A stretch of DNA of 64,000 bases from Gracilibacillus sp. YIM 98692 (lineage in GTDB: Bacteria > Bacillota > Bacilli > Bacillales > Amphibacillaceae). The stretch covers positions 186,001-250,000 of the forward strand of contig NZ_WIXM01000002.1 of the NCBI RefSeq assembly GCF_010993965.1, read 5' to 3'. Position numbers and translations under genes: made by a program. Positions 16,440-25,656 of the stretch are shown here, piece after piece. The notes beneath the pieces are model-generated. The model worked only from the letters and a program-made list of their open reading frames with translations. It was not told the origin of the DNA and ran no database searches. Within the stretch, counting starts at the first letter, position 1. Every line of letters starts with the position of its first letter.

Positions 16440-16594
16440 GACTTGAGAGAGCCTCCATCAGTGTGGGGGCATCCCCACTGATGGTTAGCGAAACTTATTA
16501 GGGTGCAAGCGTCCGTTTATCTCCCACTTATACTTCTTTCTATATTCTAAATCTTGAAGTGGGGATCTTGCGGACGATTGTTCACCGTGATAAA
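16440..16594 (+). repeat. Structured repeat, family B, copy 1 (IS200/IS605-end-like)
   Basis: Contains a compact hairpin (CCATCAGTG ... CTGATGG, 16453-16484), then GCGTCCG (16509-16515) facing CGGACG (16571-16576) with inner TCTCCCACTT/GAAGTGGGGA. It ends CGGACGATTGTTCACCGTGA, then TAAA. This 24-bp end is identical to the reverse complement of 38148-38171. No transposase is present. The two-hairpin form resembles an end of an IS200/IS605-type element or its guide RNA, which is inference. Confidence 0.7.
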
Positions 16595-16640
16595 TTAAAA
16601 TTTATGTCGACAGGAATGTTTGTTAAAAGAGAGGGTAACA

Positions 16641-17759
16641 ATGGATAATCAACAGTTGATCAAGATTAGAAGAGAGCTTCATCAGATCCCGGAATTAGGC
16701 TTTCAAGAATATAAAACGCAAAAATATTTATTAAATATAATAGACAAAATGGATCAACGACATATTCATGTAACAACCTGGCATACAGGTATATTTGTTT
16801 TTGTGAAAGGGAAAAATCCTTCTAAAACGATTGGATACCGTACGGATATTGATGGATTGCCTATTGTGGAGGAGACTGATTTTTCTTTTTCATCATTACA
16901 TGAAAAGCATATGCATGCTTGCGGACATGATTTACATATGACCATTGCACTTGGTGCATTAGATGAAATAAGTCGGCAGCCAATTGAAGATAATGTATTA
17001 TTTATTTTTCAACCAGCTGAAGAAGGACCTGGAGGCGCAAGGCCAATTCTAGAATCTGAAGCATTTCAGCAATGGAACCTAGACTGCATTTTTGCGTTGC
17101 ACATTGCTCCTGAATTACCAGTAGGCACCGTCTCATCAAGAACAGGAATATTATTTGCTAATACGAGTGAATTATTTTTAGATTTAAAAGGAAAGGGCGG
17201 CCATGCAGCTTATCCTCATTTAACAAAGGATATGATTGTTACAGCAAGTTCATTTGTTACTCAAATGCAGCAAATTATTTCTCGTAAATTGGACCCGCTA
17301 GATAGTGGAGTGATTACAATAGGGAAGATGACAGCAGGTTCTGTTCAAAACATTATAGCGGAAAAGGCTCGTTTAGAAGGTACAATTCGTACGCTTCAAC
17401 CAGAGACTATGGAAATTATTAAAGGTGAATTAGAGCGTCTTATAGAAGGATTTCAATACAGTAACGATTGCCAAATTACGGTGGACTATGGAGCTAACTA
17501 TTATCAAGTTCAAAATGATAAAAAGTATGTAGATCGTTTTAAAGAAATTGTAGAGGCAAATAACATTACATTTATCGAAGCAAATGCAGCCATGACAGGT
17601 GAAGATTTTGGTTATTTCTTAAAGGAAATTCCTGGATTCATGTTTTGGTTAGGTGTTGAATCTCCATATGGCTTGCATCACAGCAAACTAAAACCAAAGG
17701 AAGAAGCTATAGATGTTGGTGTGAAAGCTGTGACATCAATGATTAAGCATATGGATTAA
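16641..17759 (+). CDS. dapL: N-acetyldiaminopimelate deacetylase
   Basis: M20 family zinc amidohydrolase that removes acetyl from N-acetyl-LL-DAP, giving LL-DAP. Its 372 residues have the family motifs YRTDIDGLPI, HACGHDLHM, PAEEGPGGARPIL, the dimerisation segment GKGGHAAYPH, and MTGEDFGYF with HHSKLKP near the end. ATG 16641 follows GAGAGGG; the upstream seven codons are unlikely. B. subtilis YkuR is equivalent. Some annotations reserve dapL for a different aminotransferase, so the product name is the safer label. Confidence 0.93.
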   Translation: MDNQQLIKIRRELHQIPELGFQEYKTQKYLLNIIDKMDQRHIHVTTWHTGIFVFVKGKNPSKTIGYRTDIDGLPIVEETDFSFSSLHEKHMHACGHDLHMTIALGALDEISRQPIEDNVLFIFQPAEEGPGGARPILESEAFQQWNLDCIFALHIAPELPVGTVSSRTGILFANTSELFLDLKGKGGHAAYPHLTKDMIVTASSFVTQMQQIISRKLDPLDSGVITIGKMTAGSVQNIIAEKARLEGTIRTLQPETMEIIKGELERLIEGFQYSNDCQITVDYGANYYQVQNDKKYVDRFKEIVEANNITFIEANAAMTGEDFGYFLKEIPGFMFWLGVESPYGLHHSKLKPKEEAIDVGVKAVTSMIKHMD

Positions 17760-17794
17760 ATTTATAAACAAGTGAATAAAAAGAAAGTTAAATT

Positions 17795-17827
17795 AAAGTG
17801 CCCCTTTTTTAAGGGGTACTTTTTTCT
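17795..17827 (+). terminator. Terminator after the deacetylase gene
   Basis: AGTGCCCCTT pairs with AAGGGGTACT, followed by TTTTTT. Confidence 0.85.
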
Positions 17828-17944
17828 ATAAAATGTAAAAAATTATCAAAAAAAAATTTTTAGAAAATAAGTCGAAAAGCTGGAAATTTAATTCGGATAC
17901 CGTTATATTTATACATACGTAAAAAAACAGGGGGTGCTATCAAG

Positions 17945-19696
17945 ATGGAAACCTTTCAGAAATTGAAAAAATTTTATTGGCCTTTTAAAAAATACTTTTT
18001 TGCATCTGTCTTATTTGTTTTACTTGTAACCGCCATCACAGTAGTGTATCCAATCATTTTACAAATTACCATTGATGATGTCGTAACACCAGGCCAATAT
18101 CAATTAATTCCATACTTGGCTGTAGGCTTTATATTGCTTATGGCTCTGAAAGGTGCTGCAAATTTCTTGCAGCAATACTTAGGTGATCTATTTGGAATAA
18201 AATCTGTTTACACTTTGAGGGATGAATTGTACCAAAAATTGCAAAGGCTTTCTTTTGCGTATTATGACAATGCAAGAACAGGCGATTTAATGTCCAGACT
18301 GACGATGGATGTGGAAGGATTTCGACACTTCTTGGCAGCTGGTTGCAAAGAACTTATTAAAGTCACATTACTTATTGTGATTAGTTTAAGTGTCATGTTT
18401 TATTATTCCGTACCATTAGCTTCTGTAACAATGGCGGCAATGCCGTTTTTAGCTGTGGTAGTCTATAAGTTTGACCGAACCGTTCATCCTGCTTTTCGTA
18501 CAATCAGGAAGTCTTTAGGACGTCTAAATACGAGAATTCAGGAAAATGTTAGCGGTATGAACACGGTTAAGTCTCTTTCAAAAGAAGACTTTGAAATTGA
18601 GCGATTTACAAGCAATAATACCAATTATCGTGAAGTAAACATTCAAACCTCCAATATATGGGCTAGGTTTTTCCCATTAATGGAGTTCATTGGAAATGTA
18701 TGTATGGTAGCTTTGCTCATTTATGGTGGCTATTTAGTCATTAATGATCAGCTTCAATTAGGTGAGCTTGTTGCTTTCTTTAGTCTTGTGACTTATATAT
18801 TAGGACCATTAATGCACTTAGGGTTTATTGTCAACATGTTTTCACAAGCAAAAGCTTCTGGCGAAAGGTTGCTAGAAATTTTGGAAGCACATGAAGATGT
18901 TAAGGATGAGGATGATCCCATACAGCCAGATACAATGAAAGGGCATGTGACTTTCCATAATGTTACATTAAAATATGTAGATGAAGATGATGCTGCATTA
19001 AAGAATATATCGTTTGACGCACCGCCCGGAAAAGTAATCGGATTAATCGGCCCTACTGGTGCAGGTAAGACTAGTATTACACAATTGATTACACGTTTTT
19101 ATGAGCCTGAAAAAGGAGAAGTATTGCTTGATGGTAAGCCAACTAGTTCATATCCACTAAAGTGGTTGAGGAAACATATCGGCTTTGTGCTTCAGGAGTC
19201 TTTCTTATTTTCTACTACGATAAAAGAAAATATTGCCTATGGAAATCCTGATGCTTCCATGGATCAAATCATCGACGCAGCTAAGAGAGCGCAAGCGCAT
19301 GAATTTATTATGGAAATGCCTAAAGGATATGACACCATGCTAGGAGAAAGAGGAATGGGCTTATCAGGTGGTCAAAAACAACGTATCGCTATAGCAAGAG
19401 CTATTTTGATAGATCCGGCTATTTTAATATTAGATGATGCCACTTCTGCAGTGGACATGGAAACAGAATTTAAAATTCAAAAAGCATTAAAGGAAGTAAT
19501 GGATGGAAGAACAACTTTTATTATTGCACACCGAATCTCTTCGCTAAAACATGCGGATGAAATTTTAGTATTAGAGGAAGGAGAAATTAAAGAAAGAGGT
19601 AAACATGAACAGTTAATCCATCAAAACGGATCCTATAAACGCATTTATGACATTCAATATCAGGACCGAGAAGCTGTTATGTCCTCAATACATTAA
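17945..19696 (+). CDS. ABC exporter subunit with degenerate ATP site (heterodimer partner 1)
   Basis: A 583-residue half-transporter: six membrane segments (about 15-310) then an ATPase domain. Walker A is GPTGAGKT (369-376) and the signature LSGGQ (473-477) is canonical, but Walker B is ILILDD (493-498), with Asp498 where the catalytic Glu should be. It forms a pair with the next gene, 15 bp downstream. It resembles B. subtilis YknU or YfiB-type subunits; the substrate (drug, lipid or peptide) is not evident. Confidence 0.88.
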   Translation: METFQKLKKFYWPFKKYFFASVLFVLLVTAITVVYPIILQITIDDVVTPGQYQLIPYLAVGFILLMALKGAANFLQQYLGDLFGIKSVYTLRDELYQKLQRLSFAYYDNARTGDLMSRLTMDVEGFRHFLAAGCKELIKVTLLIVISLSVMFYYSVPLASVTMAAMPFLAVVVYKFDRTVHPAFRTIRKSLGRLNTRIQENVSGMNTVKSLSKEDFEIERFTSNNTNYREVNIQTSNIWARFFPLMEFIGNVCMVALLIYGGYLVINDQLQLGELVAFFSLVTYILGPLMHLGFIVNMFSQAKASGERLLEILEAHEDVKDEDDPIQPDTMKGHVTFHNVTLKYVDEDDAALKNISFDAPPGKVIGLIGPTGAGKTSITQLITRFYEPEKGEVLLDGKPTSSYPLKWLRKHIGFVLQESFLFSTTIKENIAYGNPDASMDQIIDAAKRAQAHEFIMEMPKGYDTMLGERGMGLSGGQKQRIAIARAILIDPAILILDDATSAVDMETEFKIQKALKEVMDGRTTFIIAHRISSLKHADEILVLEEGEIKERGKHEQLIHQNGSYKRIYDIQYQDREAVMSSIH

Positions 19697-19711
19697 GAAG
19701 GGGGAGTTCAA

Positions 19712-21550
19712 ATGGCTAAATCGATAACTGCTAAAAATATAAAAAAAGAAAGTCCGCACTTAACTAGGTTTTATTATCCATTGGACCGTGCGGTTGAAAA
19801 ACCTTTTAACTGGAAACAAATGAGTCGATTACTGTATTATTTAAAACCTTATGTTGATAATTTATTGCCAGGTGCAATCATAGCTATGCTTATTTCGACA
19901 ATTGTTCGTCTTATCGTTCCTATTATAATCGGGAAGATCGCCATAGATGTTGCGATAGCTGAAAAGGACGCTGGGATGCTTACGTATATTATAATTGGAA
20001 TCTCTGTGCTTTACTTAGTCAGTTATATAGCCAATATGTTTCGTATTAAATGGATTAATATATTAGGTCAAAAAGTGATTTATGACTTAAGACGCACACT
20101 ATTTTCACATGTTCAAAGGTTATCTCACAACTTCTTTGATAAGCGATCTGCTGGATCTATCTTAGTTCGTATATTAAATGATGTAAACTCATTACAAGAA
20201 TTGTTTACCAATGGAATTATTAATTTGCTGATGGATATAGTTATGCTATCAGGAATTATTGTGATCTTATTTGCCTTAAATCCAAAATTAGCCTTAGCAG
20301 TATTAATTATACTGCCAATAATGTTCTTTATATCCACGAAGTTAAGAAGAAGAATTCGTCGTGCTTGGCAAGATGTACGAATACAAAAGTCCAGACTTAA
20401 CTCTCATTTAAATGAAAGCATGCAAGGGATTCGGATCACACAATCATTTGCACAGGAAAAAGAGAATACGGAATTCTTTGATGGTGTGAATTCGGATAAT
20501 TTTGAAAAAGAAAGAAGAGCAATGAAGAAGAGTGCTTATTTTGGGCCGTTTGTTGAAATGAGTAATGCCATTGGGACGGTTATCCTTATTTCATATGGTG
20601 CGCACCTTATCATAGCGGATGAGATTCAAATTGGTACATTTGTTTCCTTTGCTTTTTACCTTGGTATGTTCTGGGAACCAATTTCAAGATTAGGTCAAAT
20701 TTATAATCAACTGTTAGTAGCTATGGCGTCTTCTGAAAGAATATTTGAGTTCTTAGATGAGCAGCCAAATGTTGAAGAAAAGAATAATGCGAAGACTTTT
20801 AACAACATGAAAGGGGAAATTGTGTTTGATAAGGTACAATTTTCCTATGATAATGACCGTGTTGCGTTACATGAAATTTCGTTGAAAATGGAACAAGGTC
20901 AAACTGTTGCTTTAGTTGGACATACAGGTTCGGGGAAATCGACTATAGCCAATCTTATCAGTCGATTTTATGACCCAACAAAAGGTGCAGTTAAAATCGA
21001 TGGACATGATTTAAGAGACATGAAACTAGATAGTCTTCGTCAAAATATATCGGTCGTACTGCAAGATACCTTTATTTTCTCAGGAACCATTATGGAAAAT
21101 ATACGCTTTGGAAGACCTGAAGCAACAGATGAAGAAGTAATAGAGGCAGCAAAAGTAGTAGGAGCAGATGATTTTATCAATAGACTGTCAGATGGTTACC
21201 ATACAGAAGTGGAAGAAAGAGGGAATATATTATCTGCTGGGGAAAGGCAATTATTATCATTTGCAAGAGCTTTATTAGCAGACCCTCGTATTCTTATACT
21301 TGATGAAGCGACAGCAAGTATTGATACCGAAACAGAAGTTAAAATTCAAAAAGCTTTACAAAAATTACTGGACGGTCGAACTGCGATCATGATTGCTCAC
21401 CGATTGTCGACGATTAGAGAATCTGACAACATTATTGTGTTAGAACATGGACGAATTTTAGAACAGGGTAATCATGATGAGCTAATGGAGAAAAAGGGAG
21501 AGTACTATGAATTAGTAAAATCACAATTTGAGATGCTTGATGAGCTATAA
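19712..21550 (+). CDS. ABC exporter subunit with catalytic Glu (heterodimer partner 2)
   Basis: A 612-residue half-transporter, longer at the N-terminus than its partner. Walker A GHTGSGKST (403-411) and Walker B ILILDE (527-532) with catalytic Glu532 are intact, but the signature is LSAGE (507-511) instead of LSGGQ. Paired with the upstream subunit this gives one competent and one degenerate ATP site, as in heterodimeric exporters such as BmrCD or TM287/288. YknV/YfiC-like. GGGGGAG ribosome site; terminator follows. Confidence 0.88.
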   Translation: MAKSITAKNIKKESPHLTRFYYPLDRAVEKPFNWKQMSRLLYYLKPYVDNLLPGAIIAMLISTIVRLIVPIIIGKIAIDVAIAEKDAGMLTYIIIGISVLYLVSYIANMFRIKWINILGQKVIYDLRRTLFSHVQRLSHNFFDKRSAGSILVRILNDVNSLQELFTNGIINLLMDIVMLSGIIVILFALNPKLALAVLIILPIMFFISTKLRRRIRRAWQDVRIQKSRLNSHLNESMQGIRITQSFAQEKENTEFFDGVNSDNFEKERRAMKKSAYFGPFVEMSNAIGTVILISYGAHLIIADEIQIGTFVSFAFYLGMFWEPISRLGQIYNQLLVAMASSERIFEFLDEQPNVEEKNNAKTFNNMKGEIVFDKVQFSYDNDRVALHEISLKMEQGQTVALVGHTGSGKSTIANLISRFYDPTKGAVKIDGHDLRDMKLDSLRQNISVVLQDTFIFSGTIMENIRFGRPEATDEEVIEAAKVVGADDFINRLSDGYHTEVEERGNILSAGERQLLSFARALLADPRILILDEATASIDTETEVKIQKALQKLLDGRTAIMIAHRLSTIRESDNIIVLEHGRILEQGNHDELMEKKGEYYELVKSQFEMLDEL

Positions 21551-21553
21551 TAT

Positions 21554-21580
21554 AAAAGCGGGGGAATACCCCGTTTTTTA
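21554..21580 (+). terminator. Terminator after the ABC exporter genes
   Basis: AGCGGGG, loop GAATA, CCCCG, then TTTTTT. Confidence 0.88.
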
Positions 21581-21652
21581 TTATTTGCAAGCATTCATAT
21601 AAAAAGATATGTTAAAATAAGCATTATCTTAATATATTTTGGAGGAGTACGT

Positions 21653-22324
21653 ATGAAACGAGAATTTGCAGTAATTGGCTTAGGAAGGTTTGGTGGAAGC
21701 ATTTGTCGAGAACTTAGTGCTGATGGCATGGATGTTCTAGCCATAGACTTAGATGAAGAAAAAGTAAATGAATATAAAAACATTGCAGCACATGCAGTTA
21801 TTGCTGATTCTACAGATGAGAAGGTTTTAAAGGAATTGGGCGTTCGAAACATTGATCATGTCATTGTTGCAATAGGTGATAATATTCAAGCAAGTATCTT
21901 AACGACTTTGATGCTAGTAGAACTTGGGATTAAAAAGATAACAGTGAAAGCACAAAATGATTATCATGAAAAAGTGTTAAATAAAATTGGTGCTGACGAG
22001 GTAGTCCATCCTGAACGTGATATGGGAAGAAGAATAGCGCATAGTATCATTTCCACTAACATTTTAGATCATTTAGAATTATCCGATGACCATAGTATTG
22101 TGGAGGTGAAAGCAGGTAAGAAAATGCAAGGGAAAACACTCATGGATTTAGATATCCGAGCCCAATATGGATGTAACATTGTAGCGATAAAAGAAGCAGA
22201 TGAAAAAGGAATAAATGTTTCACCGATGGCGACTCAACAGATAGATCAAGACGATATATTAATTGTGATCGGCTCTGATAAAGATATCACAAGATTTGAA
22301 AAGCAATTAGTTGTAGAGGATTAA
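21653..22324 (+). CDS. ktrC: Potassium channel gating subunit KtrC (RCK domain)
   Basis: Cytosolic RCK subunit that binds ATP/ADP (RCK_N) and c-di-AMP (RCK_C) and gates the KtrD potassium channel. Its 223 residues contain the Rossmann motif GLGRFGGS (9-16), the acidic VLAIDLDEE at the end of the second strand, and the RCK_C domain from about residue 140. The location next to rnjA-rpoY matches ktrC (ykqB) of B. subtilis rather than ktrA. It shares a bidirectional terminator with rnjA. Confidence 0.9.
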   Translation: MKREFAVIGLGRFGGSICRELSADGMDVLAIDLDEEKVNEYKNIAAHAVIADSTDEKVLKELGVRNIDHVIVAIGDNIQASILTTLMLVELGIKKITVKAQNDYHEKVLNKIGADEVVHPERDMGRRIAHSIISTNILDHLELSDDHSIVEVKAGKKMQGKTLMDLDIRAQYGCNIVAIKEADEKGINVSPMATQQIDQDDILIVIGSDKDITRFEKQLVVED

Positions 22325-22326
22325 TA

Positions 22327-22360
22327 AAAACCCCAAGTTATTACAATAACTTGGGGTTTT
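22327..22360. terminator. Bidirectional terminator between ktrC and rnjA
   Basis: AAAACCCCAAGTTATT, loop ACA, and the complementary arm ending GGGGTTTT serves both convergent genes. Confidence 0.9.
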
Positions 22361-22364
22361 AATG

Positions 22365-24032
22365 TTAAACTTCCATAATGATTGGCAAAATCATCGGTCT
22401 ACGTTTTGTTTTGTCATATAAAAATGGTGCGATAGTATCTGTAATTTCATTTTTGATTTCAGACCATTGCGTTGTTCGTCTTTCCATCACTTTATGCAAG
22501 TGTTTGGAAACTATTTTTTGTGCTTCATTAATAAGATCTTCAGATTCTCTCATATATACAAAACCTCTGGAGATAATATCTGGTCCTGAAGCGATGTGAA
22601 ATTCCTTCATATTGATACTAACTACTACAATGACAAGTCCTTCTTCTGAAAGGATTCGTCTATCTCTTAAAACAATATTTCCGATATCTCCAATTCCACT
22701 GCCATCGACATAAACGGATCCAGAAGGGATTTTCCCAGCAATGGATGCACTATCTTTACCGAGTGCTAATACTTCGCCATTATCCATAATGAAACTATTT
22801 TTAGGGTGAATATCACAGCTCTCAGCTAATTTCACATGCTCAATCAACATTCGATACTCCCCATGAATAGGCATGAAGTATTTTGGTTGAATAAGGCGTA
22901 ACATTAATTTTTGTTCTTGCTGTCCTCCGTGCCCTGATGTATGAATATCATTTAAAGCACCATGAATGACATCAGCTCCGGCACGGAATAGTTGATTGAT
23001 AATACGGCTGACACTAATAGTATTCCCAGGGATTGGTGAAGAGGAGAATACAACTGTGTCACCAGGGATTATTTGAATTTGTCGGTGTGTTCCGTTAGCG
23101 ATCCTAGACAAAGCCGCCATAGGTTCACCTTGAGAGCCTGTGCATAATATCGTTACTTCATTTGCTGGTAATTGATTGATTTGGTGAGCATCAATGAAAG
23201 TGTTTTTAGGGGCTTGAATATATCCTAAATCTTGTCCAATTTTAATGGCCCCTTCCATACTCCTTCCAAATACAGCAACTTTACGGTTATGCTTGACGGC
23301 TGCTTCTACAACTTGTTGAAGACGATGGATATTGGATGCAAATGTTGCAAATATAAGTCTTCCGTCAACTCTTGAAAAGATGTCATTAATACTATCTCCA
23401 ACTACTCTTTCGGATAGGGTAAAATCAGGTACTTCACTATTCGTACTATCAGAAAGCAGGCACAAAACACCTTCTTTTCCAATTTCTGCCATTTTTGATA
23501 AGTTTGCAGGTTCACCAACTGGTGTAAAATCAAATTTAAAATCCCCTGTATGAACGACGTTGCCAGGCGGGGTTTTGACTACAATCCCATAGGAATCTGG
23601 GATACTGTGTGTTGTTCGAAAAAATGAAACAGCTGTTTTTCTAAATTTAATTAAATCATCTTCTTGAAAAGTGTGTAATTTTGCTTTTCTTAAAAGTCCG
23701 TGTTCATCCAACTTGTTACGAAGTAGTCCTATAGCTAATTTACCAGCATAGATAGGGACATTAATTTCTCTCAATAGGTAGGGGATGCCACCGATATGAT
23801 CTTCATGACCATGGGTGATAAACAGCCCCTTGATCTTATCTTGGTTTTGAATCAGATAAGTATAATCGGGAATAACATAATCAATACCTAATAGCTCATC
23901 TTCTGGGAATTTAATTCCAGCATCAATTAAAATAATCTCATCTTGAAATTGTACCCCATAAGTGTTTTTCCCGATTTCATCCAATCCTCCCAAAGCAAAG
24001 ATAGCTGTTTGATCATTTTTGACAAACTTCAT
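22365..24032 (-). CDS. rnjA: Ribonuclease J1
   Basis: Metallo-beta-lactamase/beta-CASP nuclease with 5'-3' exo- and endonuclease activity in mRNA decay and rRNA maturation. It is 555 residues, the usual length. The zinc motif [12 protein letters not shown] is at 72-82 (His74, His76, Asp78, His79), with [12 protein letters not shown], then LSDSTNSE, and [13 protein letters not shown] in the beta-CASP part. It starts 2 bp after the rpoY stop, as in B. subtilis ykzG-ykqC. Confidence 0.97.
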   Translation of the reverse strand: MKFVKNDQTAIFALGGLDEIGKNTYGVQFQDEIILIDAGIKFPEDELLGIDYVIPDYTYLIQNQDKIKGLFITHGHEDHIGGIPYLLREINVPIYAGKLAIGLLRNKLDEHGLLRKAKLHTFQEDDLIKFRKTAVSFFRTTHSIPDSYGIVVKTPPGNVVHTGDFKFDFTPVGEPANLSKMAEIGKEGVLCLLSDSTNSEVPDFTLSERVVGDSINDIFSRVDGRLIFATFASNIHRLQQVVEAAVKHNRKVAVFGRSMEGAIKIGQDLGYIQAPKNTFIDAHQINQLPANEVTILCTGSQGEPMAALSRIANGTHRQIQIIPGDTVVFSSSPIPGNTISVSRIINQLFRAGADVIHGALNDIHTSGHGGQQEQKLMLRLIQPKYFMPIHGEYRMLIEHVKLAESCDIHPKNSFIMDNGEVLALGKDSASIAGKIPSGSVYVDGSGIGDIGNIVLRDRRILSEEGLVIVVVSINMKEFHIASGPDIISRGFVYMRESEDLINEAQKIVSKHLHKVMERRTTQWSEIKNEITDTIAPFLYDKTKRRPMILPIIMEV

Positions 24033-24034
24033 AA

Positions 24035-24244
24035 TTAAGCATTCTCCACTTTGAAAGAATCAGATTTTTGTTCATATTCTAAATGCGCCTCAGTTAATAA
24101 TTGGATGAATTCAATATTTAATTGACGATCTTTTAAATATCTACGGACTTCACGTTCAGAATTTGCTTCCACATATAAACTATGTGTATTTTCTCGTACA
24201 GGTATTTCTGTAGGTATTTCCTGATAAAGTACTTTATATATCAT
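24035..24244 (-). CDS. rpoY: RNA polymerase epsilon subunit (RpoY, YkzG)
   Basis: Small RNA polymerase accessory subunit of low-GC Gram-positives, which protects polymerase against phage protein Gp2-like inhibition or aids turnover. It is 69 residues from [20 protein letters not shown], with the conserved [18 protein letters not shown] 24244 has AAGGAGAG; the longer frame adds 11 codons containing that site. It is immediately upstream of rnjA, the conserved arrangement. Confidence 0.95.
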   Translation of the reverse strand: MIYKVLYQEIPTEIPVRENTHSLYVEANSEREVRRYLKDRQLNIEFIQLLTEAHLEYEQKSDSFKVENA

Positions 24245-24308
24245 TATATCTCTCCTTCGAATATTATTGCTGTTCATATCTCGATTTTATAACCTGCATT
24301 TAATGTTT

Positions 24309-24398
24309 TTATAAGCTTTGAATAGTAGTTGGTACACGCTTTTTTCTTAAAGCATCTCTCCATCGTCTTTTTAATTTTTCTTTCAAACGCTTTAACAT
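24309..24398 (-). CDS. 29-residue strongly basic peptide
   Basis: ATG with upstream AAAGGAGTTGGAAG opens a 29-codon frame starting MLKRLKEKLKRRWRDALRKK and ending TTIQSL. About half of the residues are Lys or Arg, and the N-terminal part would form an amphipathic helix. Its small size and charge recall small basic proteins such as the Fbp group, but I see no clear homology. It lies 64 bp upstream of rpoY and may share its transcript. Confidence 0.45.
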   Translation of the reverse strand: MLKRLKEKLKRRWRDALRKKRVPTTIQSL

Positions 24399-24706
24399 GG
24401 TAACTTCCAACTCCTTTCTATAGTTATGTATATAGAAAAGAAAAGTAAGTACACAATGAACCGATCCAATCCCTATTACTATATAGTATATTACGATTAA
24501 ATGAATTTTGAAACAAAAAAGGTAAAGATTCTTGATAATTTTTTATCTGAGCTCTCGTACATTCGTTTTCTGAACAGTTGGTTGACTAGGCGTTTGATAC
24601 TTTTTCCACTAATAGTTTGAGCCAACTAAAATATACTTATTCATAGAAACGGGGTTATAAGGATGTAGATATTCATATAGATAAAATAGAGAAGAATAAA
24701 AGTGGA
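24399..24706. other. AT-rich intergenic stretch
   Basis: Holds the ribosome site of the 29-residue peptide at its left end and otherwise no convincing gene, repeat or strong hairpin. Several TATA-rich strings (such as around 24481-24492) could be promoter parts. Confidence 0.4.
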
Positions 24707-24810
24707 ATGAAAAGTGTATTTCTTGATCTTGAAGGGACTATTTTAAATAAGGGATGTATGTGGTTGATGATTACGATAATAGCTCAATTGGATCTTATTT
24801 GTTATGTAAA
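24707..24810 (+). pseudogene. Remnant of a HAD-family hydrolase (ykrA-like position)
   Basis: The plus strand reads MKSVFLDLEGTILNKG, close to the HAD motif I pattern hhhhDxDGT, then decays into an unrelated frame that runs into the def terminator. There is no good ribosome site. B. subtilis has the HAD gene ykrA on this strand between ykzG (rpoY) and def, so this may be its relic. The motif is short and chance cannot be excluded. Confidence 0.35.
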
Positions 24811-24813
24811 ATT

Positions 24814-24843
24814 AAAAAAGACAAGGGAACATCCCCTTGTCTT
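24814..24843 (-). terminator. Terminator of def
   Basis: GACAAGGGGATGTTCCCTTGTC on the minus strand, followed by TTTTTT. Confidence 0.88.
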
Positions 24844-24846
24844 AGT

Positions 24847-25401
24847 TTATTGATCACATGCTTTTGCGTTTTCAGGCACTTGAAATGGATCTTGCTTATT
24901 GATATGGTCATAAAACATAACACCATTTAAATGGTCAATTTCATGTTGGAATACGATAGCGGCAAATCCTTTTAATTTTAATTTTACTTCATTTTCATTC
25001 AAATCCAGTGCTTTTACGGTGATTTTTTGGTATCGAGGCACATAGCCAGGTACTTCACGGTCTACTGAAAGGCATCCTTCTCCGCTAGATAAATAGGTCT
25101 TAGCAATGGAATGACTGACAATTTTTGGATTGAATAAGCCATAACTATATTCCACCTCATTAAAATCTTGAAAATGAACAGCAATCATCCGCTTAGATAA
25201 CCCTATTTGAGGTGCTGCCAGTCCAACACCTGCTCTTAGCTGATATTTTTCTGCTATTTCTTCGTCTTGACTATTTTTTAAAAATGTCAGCATTTCTTGC
25301 AGTGTTTGTTTATCTTCATCAGATGGAGGGATAGGCACCTCTTTAGCAACTTGTTGTAAAATTGGGTTACCTTCCCTAATGATGTCTTTCATCGTAATCA
25401 T
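24847..25401 (-). CDS. def: Peptide deformylase
   Basis: Removes the formyl group from the N-terminal Met of nascent proteins. Its 184 residues carry the three metal/active motifs [10 protein letters not shown] (58-67), EGCLS (Cys110) and QHEIDHLNG (His153, Glu154, His157). The start [11 protein letters not shown] is as in B. subtilis DefB (YkrB). Own promoter and terminator; synteny with rnjA and ykyA-pdh fits the B. subtilis order. Confidence 0.97.
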   Translation of the reverse strand: MITMKDIIREGNPILQQVAKEVPIPPSDEDKQTLQEMLTFLKNSQDEEIAEKYQLRAGVGLAAPQIGLSKRMIAVHFQDFNEVEYSYGLFNPKIVSHSIAKTYLSSGEGCLSVDREVPGYVPRYQKITVKALDLNENEVKLKLKGFAAIVFQHEIDHLNGVMFYDHINKQDPFQVPENAKACDQ

Positions 25402-25656
25402 AAGAACACCTCTCCATTAAATATTGATTATTATACCATAAACAAGAGATAGACAAAATATATTCAGTTTTAACAAATCCACATGACACTCTTTCACTAT
25501 GGTAAAATTGGAGCCTTTCATCATAAATTCAAGTTTTCTAATAATCATATTTAGCTGTAAAAAAACATAGAATGTTTTAGCAATATATTATATGTACTAT
25601 ATGTTATAATACAACTCACAAATGTGATAGAGACATTTATAGGAGGAACGGAGATT

